Positions 47,844 through 55,146 of a DNA stretch of 64,000 nucleotides are shown here, piece by piece. The notes beneath the pieces are model-generated. The model saw only the letters and a program-made list of their open reading frames with translations, was not told where the DNA came from and did no database searches. The number at the start of each line of letters is the position of its first letter. Positions within the stretch are counted from its first letter, which is position 1. Origin of the DNA: Nannocystis pusilla. Its GTDB lineage: Bacteria > Myxococcota_A > Polyangia > Nannocystales > Nannocystaceae. The position numbers were made by a program, and so were the translations under genes. The stretch covers positions 62,001 to 126,000 of the forward strand of contig NZ_JAIRAU010000035.1 of NCBI RefSeq assembly GCF_020073745.1, read 5' to 3'.

Positions 47844-47875
47844 CGGTTCGTGCGCATGGCGACGAATCGTTTTTT
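47844..47875 (+). terminator. Rho-independent terminator
   Basis: Stem CGGTTCGT (47844-47851) with ACGAATCG (47862-47869), one G-T pair, 10-nt loop, followed directly by TTTTTT. The nearest plus-strand gene ends 350 bp upstream, so it may close a longer transcript of the esterase gene or an unrecognised small RNA. Confidence 0.75.
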
Positions 47876-48010
47876 AGACTGACCCGCCGCGAATGTCAAG
47901 TGTGCGCCCGATCGATTCTTCGTTCAGGTGCGCGATCGATGGGCGCAGCTCGGGCCGACTGCGGATCGGTGTGCCGCGCGGACCTGCGCTTGACCGGCGC
48001 GCGGGCCCGT

Positions 48011-48030
48011 GATGTCCTGCACGGGACAAT
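48011..48030 (+). repeat. Palindrome family copy over a start codon
   Basis: GATGTCCTGCACGGGACAAT; its last two bases are the first two of the ATG at 48029. Confidence 0.75.
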
Positions 48031-48667
48031 GCGACGACTCTTCCCTGCCCTGCTCGGTCTCGCGGCCGCCTGCACCGACCGCCCGATCGGCGAAGACAGC
48101 GAAACCGGCGCGACCACGAGCACCACGAGCACCGCGACGACCACGACCGAGGTGCCGACCAGCGGGAGCGGCGAGCCCGATACGACCACCGAGGCCGCCG
48201 AGCCCTGCCTCGAGCACAGCTACAGCGACCCCGACCCGGACGCGTGGATGCTGACCTGCGGCCTGCCCGAGCTGTGCGCCGGTGACGAGCCTCTGGTCTT
48301 CATCACCAGCAGCGACGACATCCTCGATCCGGGCGAGGTCCAGGTCGACGACCTCCAACGCGCGCGCTGCATGGCCGCCGCCCTGCGCGATCGCTCGCCC
48401 GGGCAGATCGCCTGGTGGCACGTGGCGGACGTCGTTGTGCGGTTGTCACCGGTCTCGCTCGAGATCGCCGGCGACAGGGCCCTGGCGCACAGCGTGGCAG
48501 ACAACGTGCATGGATCGCAGCCCAACGTCCACGAGGCCGTCTACCCGCTGCGCCCGCCGGAGTTCTTCGCCGCCTGCGCCGAGGGCGACGCGCTCGCCGT
48601 GTGGCTGTGCCTCATGGACTCCGTCGAGCCGACCTGCCTCCCGGGCCCGCTGGCCTGTCCCGAGTGA
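48029..48667 (+). CDS. Surface lipoprotein, function unknown
   Basis: 212 residues. Signal MRRLFPALLGLAAAC with lipobox Cys15, then a Thr/Ser linker (TTSTTSTATTTTEVPTSGSG), then a beta-rich domain with about eight Cys (EPCLEHSY, LTCGLPELCAG, RARCMAAAL, FAACAEGD). No family recognised. The start codon and the stop codon both lie in palindrome copies (48011 and 48653). There is no ribosome site because the palindrome occupies that position. Confidence 0.78.
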   Translation: MRRLFPALLGLAAACTDRPIGEDSETGATTSTTSTATTTTEVPTSGSGEPDTTTEAAEPCLEHSYSDPDPDAWMLTCGLPELCAGDEPLVFITSSDDILDPGEVQVDDLQRARCMAAALRDRSPGQIAWWHVADVVVRLSPVSLEIAGDRALAHSVADNVHGSQPNVHEAVYPLRPPEFFAACAEGDALAVWLCLMDSVEPTCLPGPLACPE

Positions 48668-48672
48668 CAGGT
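48653..48672 (+). repeat. Palindrome family copy over a stop codon
   Basis: GCCTGTCCCGAGTGACAGGT; contains the TGA of the lipoprotein gene (ACPE-stop). Confidence 0.85.
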
Positions 48673-48742
48673 CGGCCATGGGCGCAGCGGCCGCGAGCGG
48701 TTCGGACGACACGGCTTCATCGCCCGCCGCGCTGCTCCGACG

Positions 48743-48762
48743 CCCTGTCCCAAGTGACAGGC
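48743..48762 (+). repeat. Palindrome family copy, intergenic
   Basis: CCCTGTCCCAAGTGACAGGC, 70 bp after a very similar copy. Part of a local near-duplicate, since the bases between (GGCCGGAAAGG versus GGTCGGCCATGG) also resemble each other. Confidence 0.85.
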
Positions 48763-48931
48763 CGGCCCGGAAAGGCAGCAGCCGCGAGCGCCCCGCGACG
48801 ACACGACTGGATCGCCCGCCGCGACCCTCCGACGCTCGCAATCCACACGAAGCGACCCCTCGCGCCTCCTTCTCCGAAGCGACGCGATGGCGCGCCCGGC
48901 GGGCCCGCCGCTTGCTATGCTCCCCGCGCCC

Positions 48932-50287
48932 GTGACCCGGCTCCGCGCTCTCGCCGTCTTCGTCGTCGCCTTCGCCGTGCTCGCGGTGCTCGCGGGCGCC
49001 GACCTGCTGCAGCCGAGCGCCAACAATCACTTCGCGCACATGGCCCAGGGCTGGCTCGAGGGGCGGCTCGCGCTCCCGGGCGATCCCCCGGGCTACCCGC
49101 GCAATTTCGACGACTGGGGCCGCGTCCACACCCTCACGCTCAAGGACGGCACCGTCCTGCGCGGCTTCCCCTGCCGCACCGCGGCTTGCACCGAGCGGCG
49201 CCGGCGCGAGCGCATCGACAGCTTCCGCGCCACCGACGGACAGGTCCACGACGTCCCGCTCGCGCAGGTGGCCGCGCGTGGCGGCACCTGGTACGTGACC
49301 TTTCCGCCAGGTCCCGCGCTCGTCATCCTCCCGGGCGTCGCGCTGTGGGGCCTCGGCTTCCCCGACGTCCTGTTCACGGTCCTCGTCGGTGCGCTCGTCC
49401 CCGTGTTCCTGCTGCGATTGCTCGAGCGCGTCCGCCCCGGCCGCACGCGCGAGCACCTGCTCGCCTGCCTCGCCTGGACGCTCGCCAGCCCGGCCTGCTT
49501 CGTCGCCGCCCACGGCAGCGTGTGGTTCACCGCGCAGATCCTCGCGGACCTGTTCCTCGTGCTCCACATCGGCGCCGCCTGGAACGCCGGGCGGCCCGCG
49601 AGCGCCGGCCTGTGGCTCGGCATGGCCGCCGCCTGTCGCCCGCAGGTCGCCTTCGCGGCCCCCTTCTTCCTGCTCGAGTGGTGGCGCGCCGATCGCCGCC
49701 CCGCCGCGCTGCTGCGCTTCCTCGCCCCGCTGGCGCTGATCGGCGGCGCGCTCGCGCTGTTCAACTGGGTCCGCTTCGACGACATCTTCGAGTTCGGCCA
49801 CCGCTACCTCGAGATCCGCTGGCAGGAGCGGATCCAGACCCACGGCATGTTCGGCCTGCACTACCTGTGGCGCAACCTCGAGTGCATGTTGTGGCTATGG
49901 CCGCAGGTGCAGCTGTCGCCATTGCACGTACGCTGGTCGATCCACGGCATGGGCCTTCTGTTCGGCTCGCCGTGGCTGCTGTGCCTGTTCGCCGCCCGCG
50001 ACCCGCTGCCGCAGCGGCGCGGCCTCCTGCTCGCCGCCCTGGCCGTCGCCGTGCCCGCGCTCCTCTATCAGAACAGCGGCCAGGTCCAGTTCTCCTACCG
50101 CTTCGCCCTCGACTTCCTGCCGTTCTTGCTCGTCCTCTTGGTGGCAGGCGGCGGCGCCCGCAGCCGATGGTTCATGCCGCTGGTGCTCGTCGCGGCCGTC
50201 GTGCAGCTCTACGGCGCGTGGCTGTTCCAGCGCGCCCCGGGCCACCTGTTCGTCCGCGACCCGTGGTGGCCGTTCGCGCCCGAGTGA
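48932..50287 (+). CDS. Polytopic glycosyltransferase-like membrane protein
   Basis: 451 residues from GTG 48932 (TATGCT at 48916-48921); the ATG at 48917 overlaps that hexamer and would add five residues. About ten helices (LRALAVFVVAFAVLAVLAG, LFTVLVGALVPVFLLRLL and others). The first loop GADLLQPSANNHFAHMAQGW holds His/Asn rather than the acidic pair of classical GT-C enzymes, so catalysis is uncertain. A soluble insert (VHTLTLKDGTVLRGFPC) is placed early. It stands alone after the lipoprotein gene. Confidence 0.72.
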   Translation: MTRLRALAVFVVAFAVLAVLAGADLLQPSANNHFAHMAQGWLEGRLALPGDPPGYPRNFDDWGRVHTLTLKDGTVLRGFPCRTAACTERRRRERIDSFRATDGQVHDVPLAQVAARGGTWYVTFPPGPALVILPGVALWGLGFPDVLFTVLVGALVPVFLLRLLERVRPGRTREHLLACLAWTLASPACFVAAHGSVWFTAQILADLFLVLHIGAAWNAGRPASAGLWLGMAAACRPQVAFAAPFFLLEWWRADRRPAALLRFLAPLALIGGALALFNWVRFDDIFEFGHRYLEIRWQERIQTHGMFGLHYLWRNLECMLWLWPQVQLSPLHVRWSIHGMGLLFGSPWLLCLFAARDPLPQRRGLLLAALAVAVPALLYQNSGQVQFSYRFALDFLPFLLVLLVAGGGARSRWFMPLVLVAAVVQLYGAWLFQRAPGHLFVRDPWWPFAPE

Positions 50288-50488
50288 TGACATTGACGAA
50301 TACCACGAGCGTGGCCCTGTCGTGCCCGAAGTGACACTCGCATGACCCGGGCGGTGCGTCGGCTCGCCGACGAATGGTTCTTCGATCGCCAGGTCGCATC
50401 ACGGCGCCGACCACGCGCGCGTGAGTGTTCGCGCCGGCCCTGGCGCGGCCTCGCGCGGTGATACAGACTGCCGCGCGAGCGCTTCACG

Positions 50489-51145
50489 ATGGACCCGCGG
50501 ACCCGACTGACCGTGCTGCACCGCCGGCTCGACGCCTGCAAGGCCTGTCCGGCGATGATCGGCCCGGTCGTCCACGGCCCGCCGATCGTCACGCCCGTGC
50601 TGCTCGTCGGTCAGGCGCCCGGGCCGCGCGAGGGCGGCTTCGGGCGGCCGTTCGCGTGGACGGCCGGCAAGACCCTGTTTCGCTGGTTCGAGGCGGCGGC
50701 AGGTGTCAGCGAGGCCGAGTTCCGCGACTGCGTGTACATGTCGGCGGTCGCGCGCTGCTTCCCCGGCAAGGCCAACGGCGGCGGCGACCGCAAGCCCGAT
50801 CAGGACGAGATGGCGCGCTGCCGTCAATTCCTGGCCGGCGAGGTCGACATCCTGCAGCCCCGCCTGCTCATCCCCGTCGGCGGCGTCGCCATCGAGCAGG
50901 TGCTCGGCCACAAGGGCCCGCTGGTCGAGGTGATCGGCGAGGCGCGGCGGATCCGCTGGCACGGCGTCGAGGCCGACGCGATCTGCCTGCCGCACCCCAG
51001 CGGCGCGTCCACCTGGCACCGCGTCGAACCCGGCCGCAGCCTCCTCGCCCGCGCCCTCGGCCTGATCGCCCGCCACCCGGCCTTCGTCGCCGCGTTCGCC
51101 GGCCGCGCCGCGCCGCAGGCCGGCTGTCCCGCGAGACATCCGTGA
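50489..51145 (+). CDS. Uracil-DNA glycosylase superfamily protein (family 4/5-like)
   Basis: 218 residues. N-terminal CKACPAMIG, as in the Fe-S-binding start of family 4 enzymes, though the later cluster Cys are not all clear (VYMSAVARCFPGK contains one). Motif 1 LLVGQAPGPREGGFGRPFAW (active-site loop, GQAPGxxE), motif 2 ICLPHPSGASTWHR (HPSG). Predicted to excise uracil or damaged bases, but relatives with this spacing are poorly tested. Ends in a palindrome copy (GCPARHP-stop). Converges with the sirtuin gene. Confidence 0.85.
   Translation: MDPRTRLTVLHRRLDACKACPAMIGPVVHGPPIVTPVLLVGQAPGPREGGFGRPFAWTAGKTLFRWFEAAAGVSEAEFRDCVYMSAVARCFPGKANGGGDRKPDQDEMARCRQFLAGEVDILQPRLLIPVGGVAIEQVLGHKGPLVEVIGEARRIRWHGVEADAICLPHPSGASTWHRVEPGRSLLARALGLIARHPAFVAAFAGRAAPQAGCPARHP
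51122..51141 (+). repeat. Palindrome family copy at gene end
   Basis: GGCTGTCCCGCGAGACATCC, ends 1 bp before the stop codon of the glycosylase-family gene. Confidence 0.75.
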
Positions 51146-51212
51146 ACCTCGGCCTCGCCGCGTCGCATATCCGACCCGCATTCATGAACATGCCCTTATC
51201 ACCATGCCCATG

Positions 51213-51248
51213 ACGACATGTTTTAAAAGGCATATCACTTCATGTCGT
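51213..51248. other. Inverted repeat between convergent genes
   Basis: ACGACATG at 51213-51220 pairs with CATGTCGT at 51241-51248 around an AT-rich 20-nt loop. Between two convergent stops, so it may act as a weak two-way terminator, though there is no T run. Confidence 0.45.
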
Positions 51249-51255
51249 GCTTCTC

Positions 51256-52098
51256 TCATGCGAGCGCGGCGTCGATCGCGGCCAGGCCTGCGAGCGCACC
51301 TGTCGCAAGGGACAGCTGACCGCTCGGCACGCCCGGGTCGCGCGGGTTGACGCGGATGAGCGTCCCGCCGAGCCGGCGCACCGTGCGCTCGGCGGTGAAT
51401 CGCACCGTCGGGATCGCGGTGCCCGAGCCGAGGCACAGCACCACCAGGCGGGCGCGGGCGGCCGCGACCTCGCCGAGCCACGCTTGCAGGCGCTCCTCCT
51501 GAGCGCTGCTGCGGCTCGGGTCCCAGCTGAAGTCGCCGAACATCAGGATGTTGGGGCGAGCGAGGCCGCCGCAGCGCGGGCACGTGGGCAGCGGCGCGGC
51601 GGCGCGGAGGCTCTCCGCGTCCACCGACACCGTCACCTCGGCGGCGGACCACGCCTCGAGGTCGCAGCCTCGCAGACATTGCAGGTGCAAGATCGATCCG
51701 TGGCACTCCACCACTCGCAGATCGGGGAACCCTGCGCGCTGGAATTGACCGTCGACGTTCGACGTGAACACGAACGCACCCGCGGGCGCGCGCGCGGCCC
51801 AGCGCTGGAGCATTGCGAAGCCCGCGTGCGGTGTGGTGTCGCGGTAGAGGTTGAGGCGGTGGCCGTAGAAGCCCCAGGCGAGCGCGGGGTCTTCGAAGAA
51901 CCAGCGCGGATCGGCGAGATCGTGGAATTGCAAGCCCAGGCGGCGCGCGGCCGGGTACGCGCGCCAGAAGCCCTCGGGCCCGCGGAAGTCGGGCAGGCCC
52001 GAATCGACGCCCATGCCGGCGCCCGCGCAGATCAGGAGGGCGTCGGCGGAGCGGACGGCGGAAGCGGCGCGGGCGGCGATTTCCGGCGGGTCAGTCAT
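51256..52098 (-). CDS. SIR2-family NAD-dependent protein deacylase
   Basis: 280 residues from ATG 52098, which has TACTCT ending 8 nt upstream; the ATG at 52104 overlaps that spacing. Motifs are LLICAGAGMGVDSGLPDFRG (NAD site), FTSNVDGQFQRAGF, VVECHGSILHLQC (catalytic His) and a Zn pair CLRGC / CPRCGGLARPNILMFGD, then GSGTAIPTV and RVNPRD. Removes acyl groups from lysine using NAD. Divergent from the 52186 gene with a shared palindrome between. A palindrome family copy is at 51299. Confidence 0.92.
   Translation of the reverse strand: MTDPPEIAARAASAVRSADALLICAGAGMGVDSGLPDFRGPEGFWRAYPAARRLGLQFHDLADPRWFFEDPALAWGFYGHRLNLYRDTTPHAGFAMLQRWAARAPAGAFVFTSNVDGQFQRAGFPDLRVVECHGSILHLQCLRGCDLEAWSAAEVTVSVDAESLRAAAPLPTCPRCGGLARPNILMFGDFSWDPSRSSAQEERLQAWLGEVAAARARLVVLCLGSGTAIPTVRFTAERTVRRLGGTLIRVNPRDPGVPSGQLSLATGALAGLAAIDAALA
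51299..51318 (+). repeat. Palindrome family copy
   Basis: ACCTGTCGCAAGGGACAGCT near the 3' end of the sirtuin gene; complement encodes QLSLATGA. Confidence 0.75.
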
Positions 52099-52106
52099 GT
52101 GCATAC

Positions 52107-52132
52107 AGAGTAAATGCTGCGAAAATTTTCGC
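52107..52132. promoter_or_regulatory. Sirtuin promoter and 14-bp perfect palindrome
   Basis: GCGAAAATTTTCGC at 52119-52132 is a perfect palindrome. On the minus strand it ends 6 nt before TACTCT (52112-52107), so it overlaps the -35 zone of the sirtuin promoter and also lies upstream of the plus-strand gene. A typical position for a repressor site. Confidence 0.55.
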
Positions 52133-52185
52133 GACGATCACAATTGAATTCGCCGCGATTGGCTACTGCCGCGTTCAAGGGATCG

Positions 52186-52878
52186 ATGAGTCTGTTCAGC
52201 GCCTGGAATCGTCACCTGCGTGTCGTCATGGAGCTCGGGCACGGCGCGTGGCCGCCGTTCTCGGCCGACCTTCGCCTCGGCGACGTCGGCGGCTTCGACC
52301 ACGAGCGCTTCGTGCCGCACCACCACCTCGACCGCTGGGGGGCGGATCTGCGCGACTGGCCGACGATCGTCACCCCGGTCGGCCCCACCGACTTCTCGGC
52401 CGGGGCCGATCTGCGGCTGCAATCGGCGCGCGGCGAGGAGGTCGTGATCGGCCCCGCCGGCGTGCGCATGCCGGTCGAGGTCGAGGCGGACGTGTTCTTC
52501 GCGGGCGACGACACCCACCTCTGCCGCGTGGCCTCGTACGCGGTGGTCCGTTACGACCGGCTCGACGAGCTCGCGAATGTCGTGTGGTCGCGGGCCCGCG
52601 AGCGCGGCGGCGCGCCGGAGCATCTGGTGCACACCGTGCTGCAGGTGCAGGAGGGCTACTTCGCCGGCGTCAGCCGCGGCGACGCGCGCCTGCGCCTGCT
52701 CGGCGGCGCCACCGAGGCGCTCACGATCGGCAGGCTGTCGCTCGGGTTCGCCTGGGGCGAATCGCAGCACATCCACCTGCGCGCGATCCACCCCGATCAA
52801 CACCACCCGACCAGCGGCCTCCTCGCCTTTCGCACGCTCAGCTGGAGCCCTGCCGGCGAGATGCGGCGCGACTACTGA
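52186..52878 (+). CDS. Protein of unknown function divergent from the sirtuin
   Basis: 230 residues from ATG 52186, which has AAGGG 5 nt upstream; ATG 52114 would place the palindrome inside the gene. Mixed alpha/beta with no signal peptide. Distinct stretches: SLFSAWNRHLRVVMELGHGA, GFDHERFVPHHHLDRWGADL, EVVIGPAGVRMPVEVEADVF and FAWGESQHIHLRAIHPDQHH. Rich in His, suggesting a possible metal site. No family recognised. Confidence 0.72.
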   Translation: MSLFSAWNRHLRVVMELGHGAWPPFSADLRLGDVGGFDHERFVPHHHLDRWGADLRDWPTIVTPVGPTDFSAGADLRLQSARGEEVVIGPAGVRMPVEVEADVFFAGDDTHLCRVASYAVVRYDRLDELANVVWSRARERGGAPEHLVHTVLQVQEGYFAGVSRGDARLRLLGGATEALTIGRLSLGFAWGESQHIHLRAIHPDQHHPTSGLLAFRTLSWSPAGEMRRDY

Positions 52879-52898
52879 GACCCCGATCCCCGGAGGCC

Positions 52899-54137
52899 TC
52901 AGCGCCCGGGCTCGGGCCGGGCCTCGTGGACGCGCAGGATCACCATGAGGCACACCAGCACCACCAGCACCGCGGACGAGCCCATCGGCGCGCGCGGGCC
53001 GATCAGCTCGAACAGCACGCCGGCGATCATCGGCCCGGCGATCCGCCCGAGCGCGCCGGCCGACTGGGCGAAGCCGGCGTTGATGCCCTGGTTGTCGCTC
53101 GTGCTGTTGCGCGACACCAGCGCCGACATGCTGGGCATGATGAGGCCGTTGCCGCCGGCGATGAAGAACCCGCCGAGCAGCACCCACGGCCACGCCGGCG
53201 AGACGCTCAGCAGCGTGAAGCCGGTCGCGCTCATCGTCAGGCCGAGGGCCAGCGAGCGGCGCTCGCCGATCGTGGCCACCGAGCGGCCGACGATCACGCC
53301 CTGGAACAGGACGATGATCGTGCCGACGAACGCGAAGAACTTGCCGGTCTCCTGCTCGCCCCAGCCGAAGCAGGCCTCGGTGAACAGGGCGAAGGTCGCC
53401 TCCATGGCCGCGAAGGCGCAGAAGAAGCCGAAGTAGATCGCGACCATCACGCCGATCTGTCCGCTCCAGAACGCCGGGTCGCGGGCGACCGCGAGCAGCG
53501 ACGGGCGCGGCGGCGGCGGCCCGGCGAGCGCGCGCGGGCGGTGGCTCTCGGGCAGCCACAGCACCGCCATGAGGAAGTTGAGCAGGCTGAGGCCCGCGCC
53601 GACGAAGAACGGGAACTGCGGCCAGTCGGGCCGCGCCAGCAGGCCGCCGAGCGACGGGCCGACGATGAAGCCGAGGCCGACGGCGGTGCCCATCATGCCC
53701 ATGTAGCGGGCGCGCTGGTGCGGCGGCACGCGGTCGGCGACGTAGGCGTGCGCGGTCGAGACGTTGGCGTTGCACACGCCGCTGATCGTGCGCGACAGGA
53801 ACAACATCCACAGCGCCTGCGCGAACCCGAGGGTGAGCATCGCCAGCGTGCTGCCGGCGATCGAGATCAGCATCACCGGGCGGCGGCCGTGGCGGTCGCT
53901 GAGGCGGCCGAGCACCGGCGACATCACGAACTGCGCCGCCGAGTACGCGGTCGCCAGCAGCGCGATGAGCCCCTCCGAGGCGCCGGTGTCCTTGGCGTAG
54001 AAGGGCAGCACCGGGATGACGATCCCGAACGACACGAGGTCGAGGAACAGGGTGAACCACACCGTCGCCAGTGCGCGCGCGTGGCCGGTCGGCGCCGGTT
54101 CGGTGGGTGGTGCCGTGATTTCGGGGCCGGTTGTCAT
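52899..54137 (-). CDS. MFS drug/metabolite exporter
   Basis: 412 residues, 12 predicted helices. Motif A GRLSDRHGRRPVM between helices 2 and 3, FTLFLDLVSFGIVIPVLPFY in helix 1, and the motif-C-like GLGFIVGPSLGGLLA in helix 5, as in TetA-type H+ antiporters. Starts 42 bp after the 5'-nuclease gene on the same strand, with its own TAGGCT 13 nt before the ATG. Converges with the 52186 gene. Substrate unknown. Confidence 0.9.
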   Translation of the reverse strand: MTTGPEITAPPTEPAPTGHARALATVWFTLFLDLVSFGIVIPVLPFYAKDTGASEGLIALLATAYSAAQFVMSPVLGRLSDRHGRRPVMLISIAGSTLAMLTLGFAQALWMLFLSRTISGVCNANVSTAHAYVADRVPPHQRARYMGMMGTAVGLGFIVGPSLGGLLARPDWPQFPFFVGAGLSLLNFLMAVLWLPESHRPRALAGPPPPRPSLLAVARDPAFWSGQIGVMVAIYFGFFCAFAAMEATFALFTEACFGWGEQETGKFFAFVGTIIVLFQGVIVGRSVATIGERRSLALGLTMSATGFTLLSVSPAWPWVLLGGFFIAGGNGLIMPSMSALVSRNSTSDNQGINAGFAQSAGALGRIAGPMIAGVLFELIGPRAPMGSSAVLVVLVCLMVILRVHEARPEPGR

Positions 54138-54179
54138 CGGCGACCGCGCGAGCCTACCGCGTCGGCGCCCGCTTGTCCT

Positions 54180-55133
54180 TCACGCACGCGCCTGCGCCAC
54201 GATCGATCGCAGCCCGCGGAGCGCGCCGACGCTGCCGAGCGCGGTGAAGAACTCGTCGGCGTCGTCCCGCGGCCCGGTCCAGCGCGTGTGCGCGTGTAGG
54301 TCGAGCCCACCGAGCGGCACCGCGTCGTGCAGCCGCACCAGCGAGCGCGCGAGGAAGGCCGCCTCACGCCCCGCCTCGAGCCGGGCCGCGAGCCCCTTCG
54401 CGCCGCGCAGCGGCAGACCGGCGACCTCGCCGAGCGAGGCGTACAGCGCGTCGAGGTCGCCGAACGCGGCGAGCAGCGCCTGCGCGGCCTTGGGCCCGAC
54501 CCCCGGCACCCCCGGCACGTTGTCGCTGGTGTCGCCGACCAGCGCCAGGTAGTCGACCACCTGCGACGGCCGCACGCCCATGCGCCGCACCACGCCGGCC
54601 CCGTCCCAGGTGTCCCCGGTGCGCGGGTCTTCGAGCACCACCGCCGGCGCCTCGTCGCGCACCAACTGACACAGGTCCTTGTCGACGCTGAGCAGCCGCG
54701 TGCGCAGACCGGCGGACGCCGCGCCGCGGGCGAGCGTGGCCATCAGGTCGTCGGCCTCGAAGTCGGGCACCGACAGCGTCACGAACCCCGCGGCCGCGCC
54801 GAACTGGCGCGCGCGCTCGAACTGCGGCGCCAGGTCGGGCGGCGGCTCGCCGCGGTTGGCCTTGTAGCGCGGGTCGATGCGGTTGCGGAAGGTCGTGCGC
54901 CCGGCGTCGTAGACCAGCACCACCCGCTCGGGCGCGCGCCGGAGCAGCCCGCGCAGCAGGTGCCCGAGCCCCAGCACCGCGCCGACCGGCTCGCCCGCGG
55001 GCGACAGCTTCGGCGGCATGCCGTAGTAGGCGCGGAACAGCAGCGCCGTGGCGTCGATCACCCACAGCTCCGGCGCCGGCGGAACGGACATGTCCGTCGC
55101 GACATGTCCCGTAGCTACTGTCTCCAGGGTCAT
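54180..55133 (-). CDS. Stand-alone 5'-3' exonuclease / FEN-type nuclease
   Basis: 317 residues from ATG 55133 with GGAGG 6 nt upstream. Resembles the N-terminal nuclease of DNA polymerase I: LWVIDATALLFRAYYGMPPK (first metal Asp), VVLVYDAGRTTFRN with RYKANRGEPP (arch), DFEADDLMATLARG, LSVDKDLCQLV and ALVGDTSDNVPGVPGVGPKA (helix-3-turn-helix). It removes 5' flaps or digests 5' ends. Co-transcribed with an AAA+ gene 13 bp upstream. Its N-terminal 10-20 residues (TGHVATDM) derive from a palindrome copy. Confidence 0.9.
   Translation of the reverse strand: MTLETVATGHVATDMSVPPAPELWVIDATALLFRAYYGMPPKLSPAGEPVGAVLGLGHLLRGLLRRAPERVVLVYDAGRTTFRNRIDPRYKANRGEPPPDLAPQFERARQFGAAAGFVTLSVPDFEADDLMATLARGAASAGLRTRLLSVDKDLCQLVRDEAPAVVLEDPRTGDTWDGAGVVRRMGVRPSQVVDYLALVGDTSDNVPGVPGVGPKAAQALLAAFGDLDALYASLGEVAGLPLRGAKGLAARLEAGREAAFLARSLVRLHDAVPLGGLDLHAHTRWTGPRDDADEFFTALGSVGALRGLRSIVAQARA
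55088..55107 (+). repeat. Palindrome family copy
   Basis: ACATGTCCGTCGCGACATGT with perfect ACATGTC/GACATGT arms, at the 5' end of the nuclease gene. Confidence 0.88.
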
Positions 55134-55146
55134 CGTCGCCTCCGGC

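Larger units (their letters stand above)
47496..48028. other. Region without protein gene, 533 bp, with tRNA and terminator
   Basis: Contains the minus-strand tRNA-Phe at 47560-47632, a TGTATACA palindrome just past its 3' end, a plus-strand terminator at 47844-47875, and the upstream part of a palindrome copy that covers the next start codon. The stretch 47640-47840 shows nothing I recognise. Confidence 0.6.

Noticed and set aside
47496-47882. Possible 128-residue protein on the plus strand
   Set aside because: It runs through the antisense of the tRNA and into the terminator hairpin, and has no recognisable start signal.
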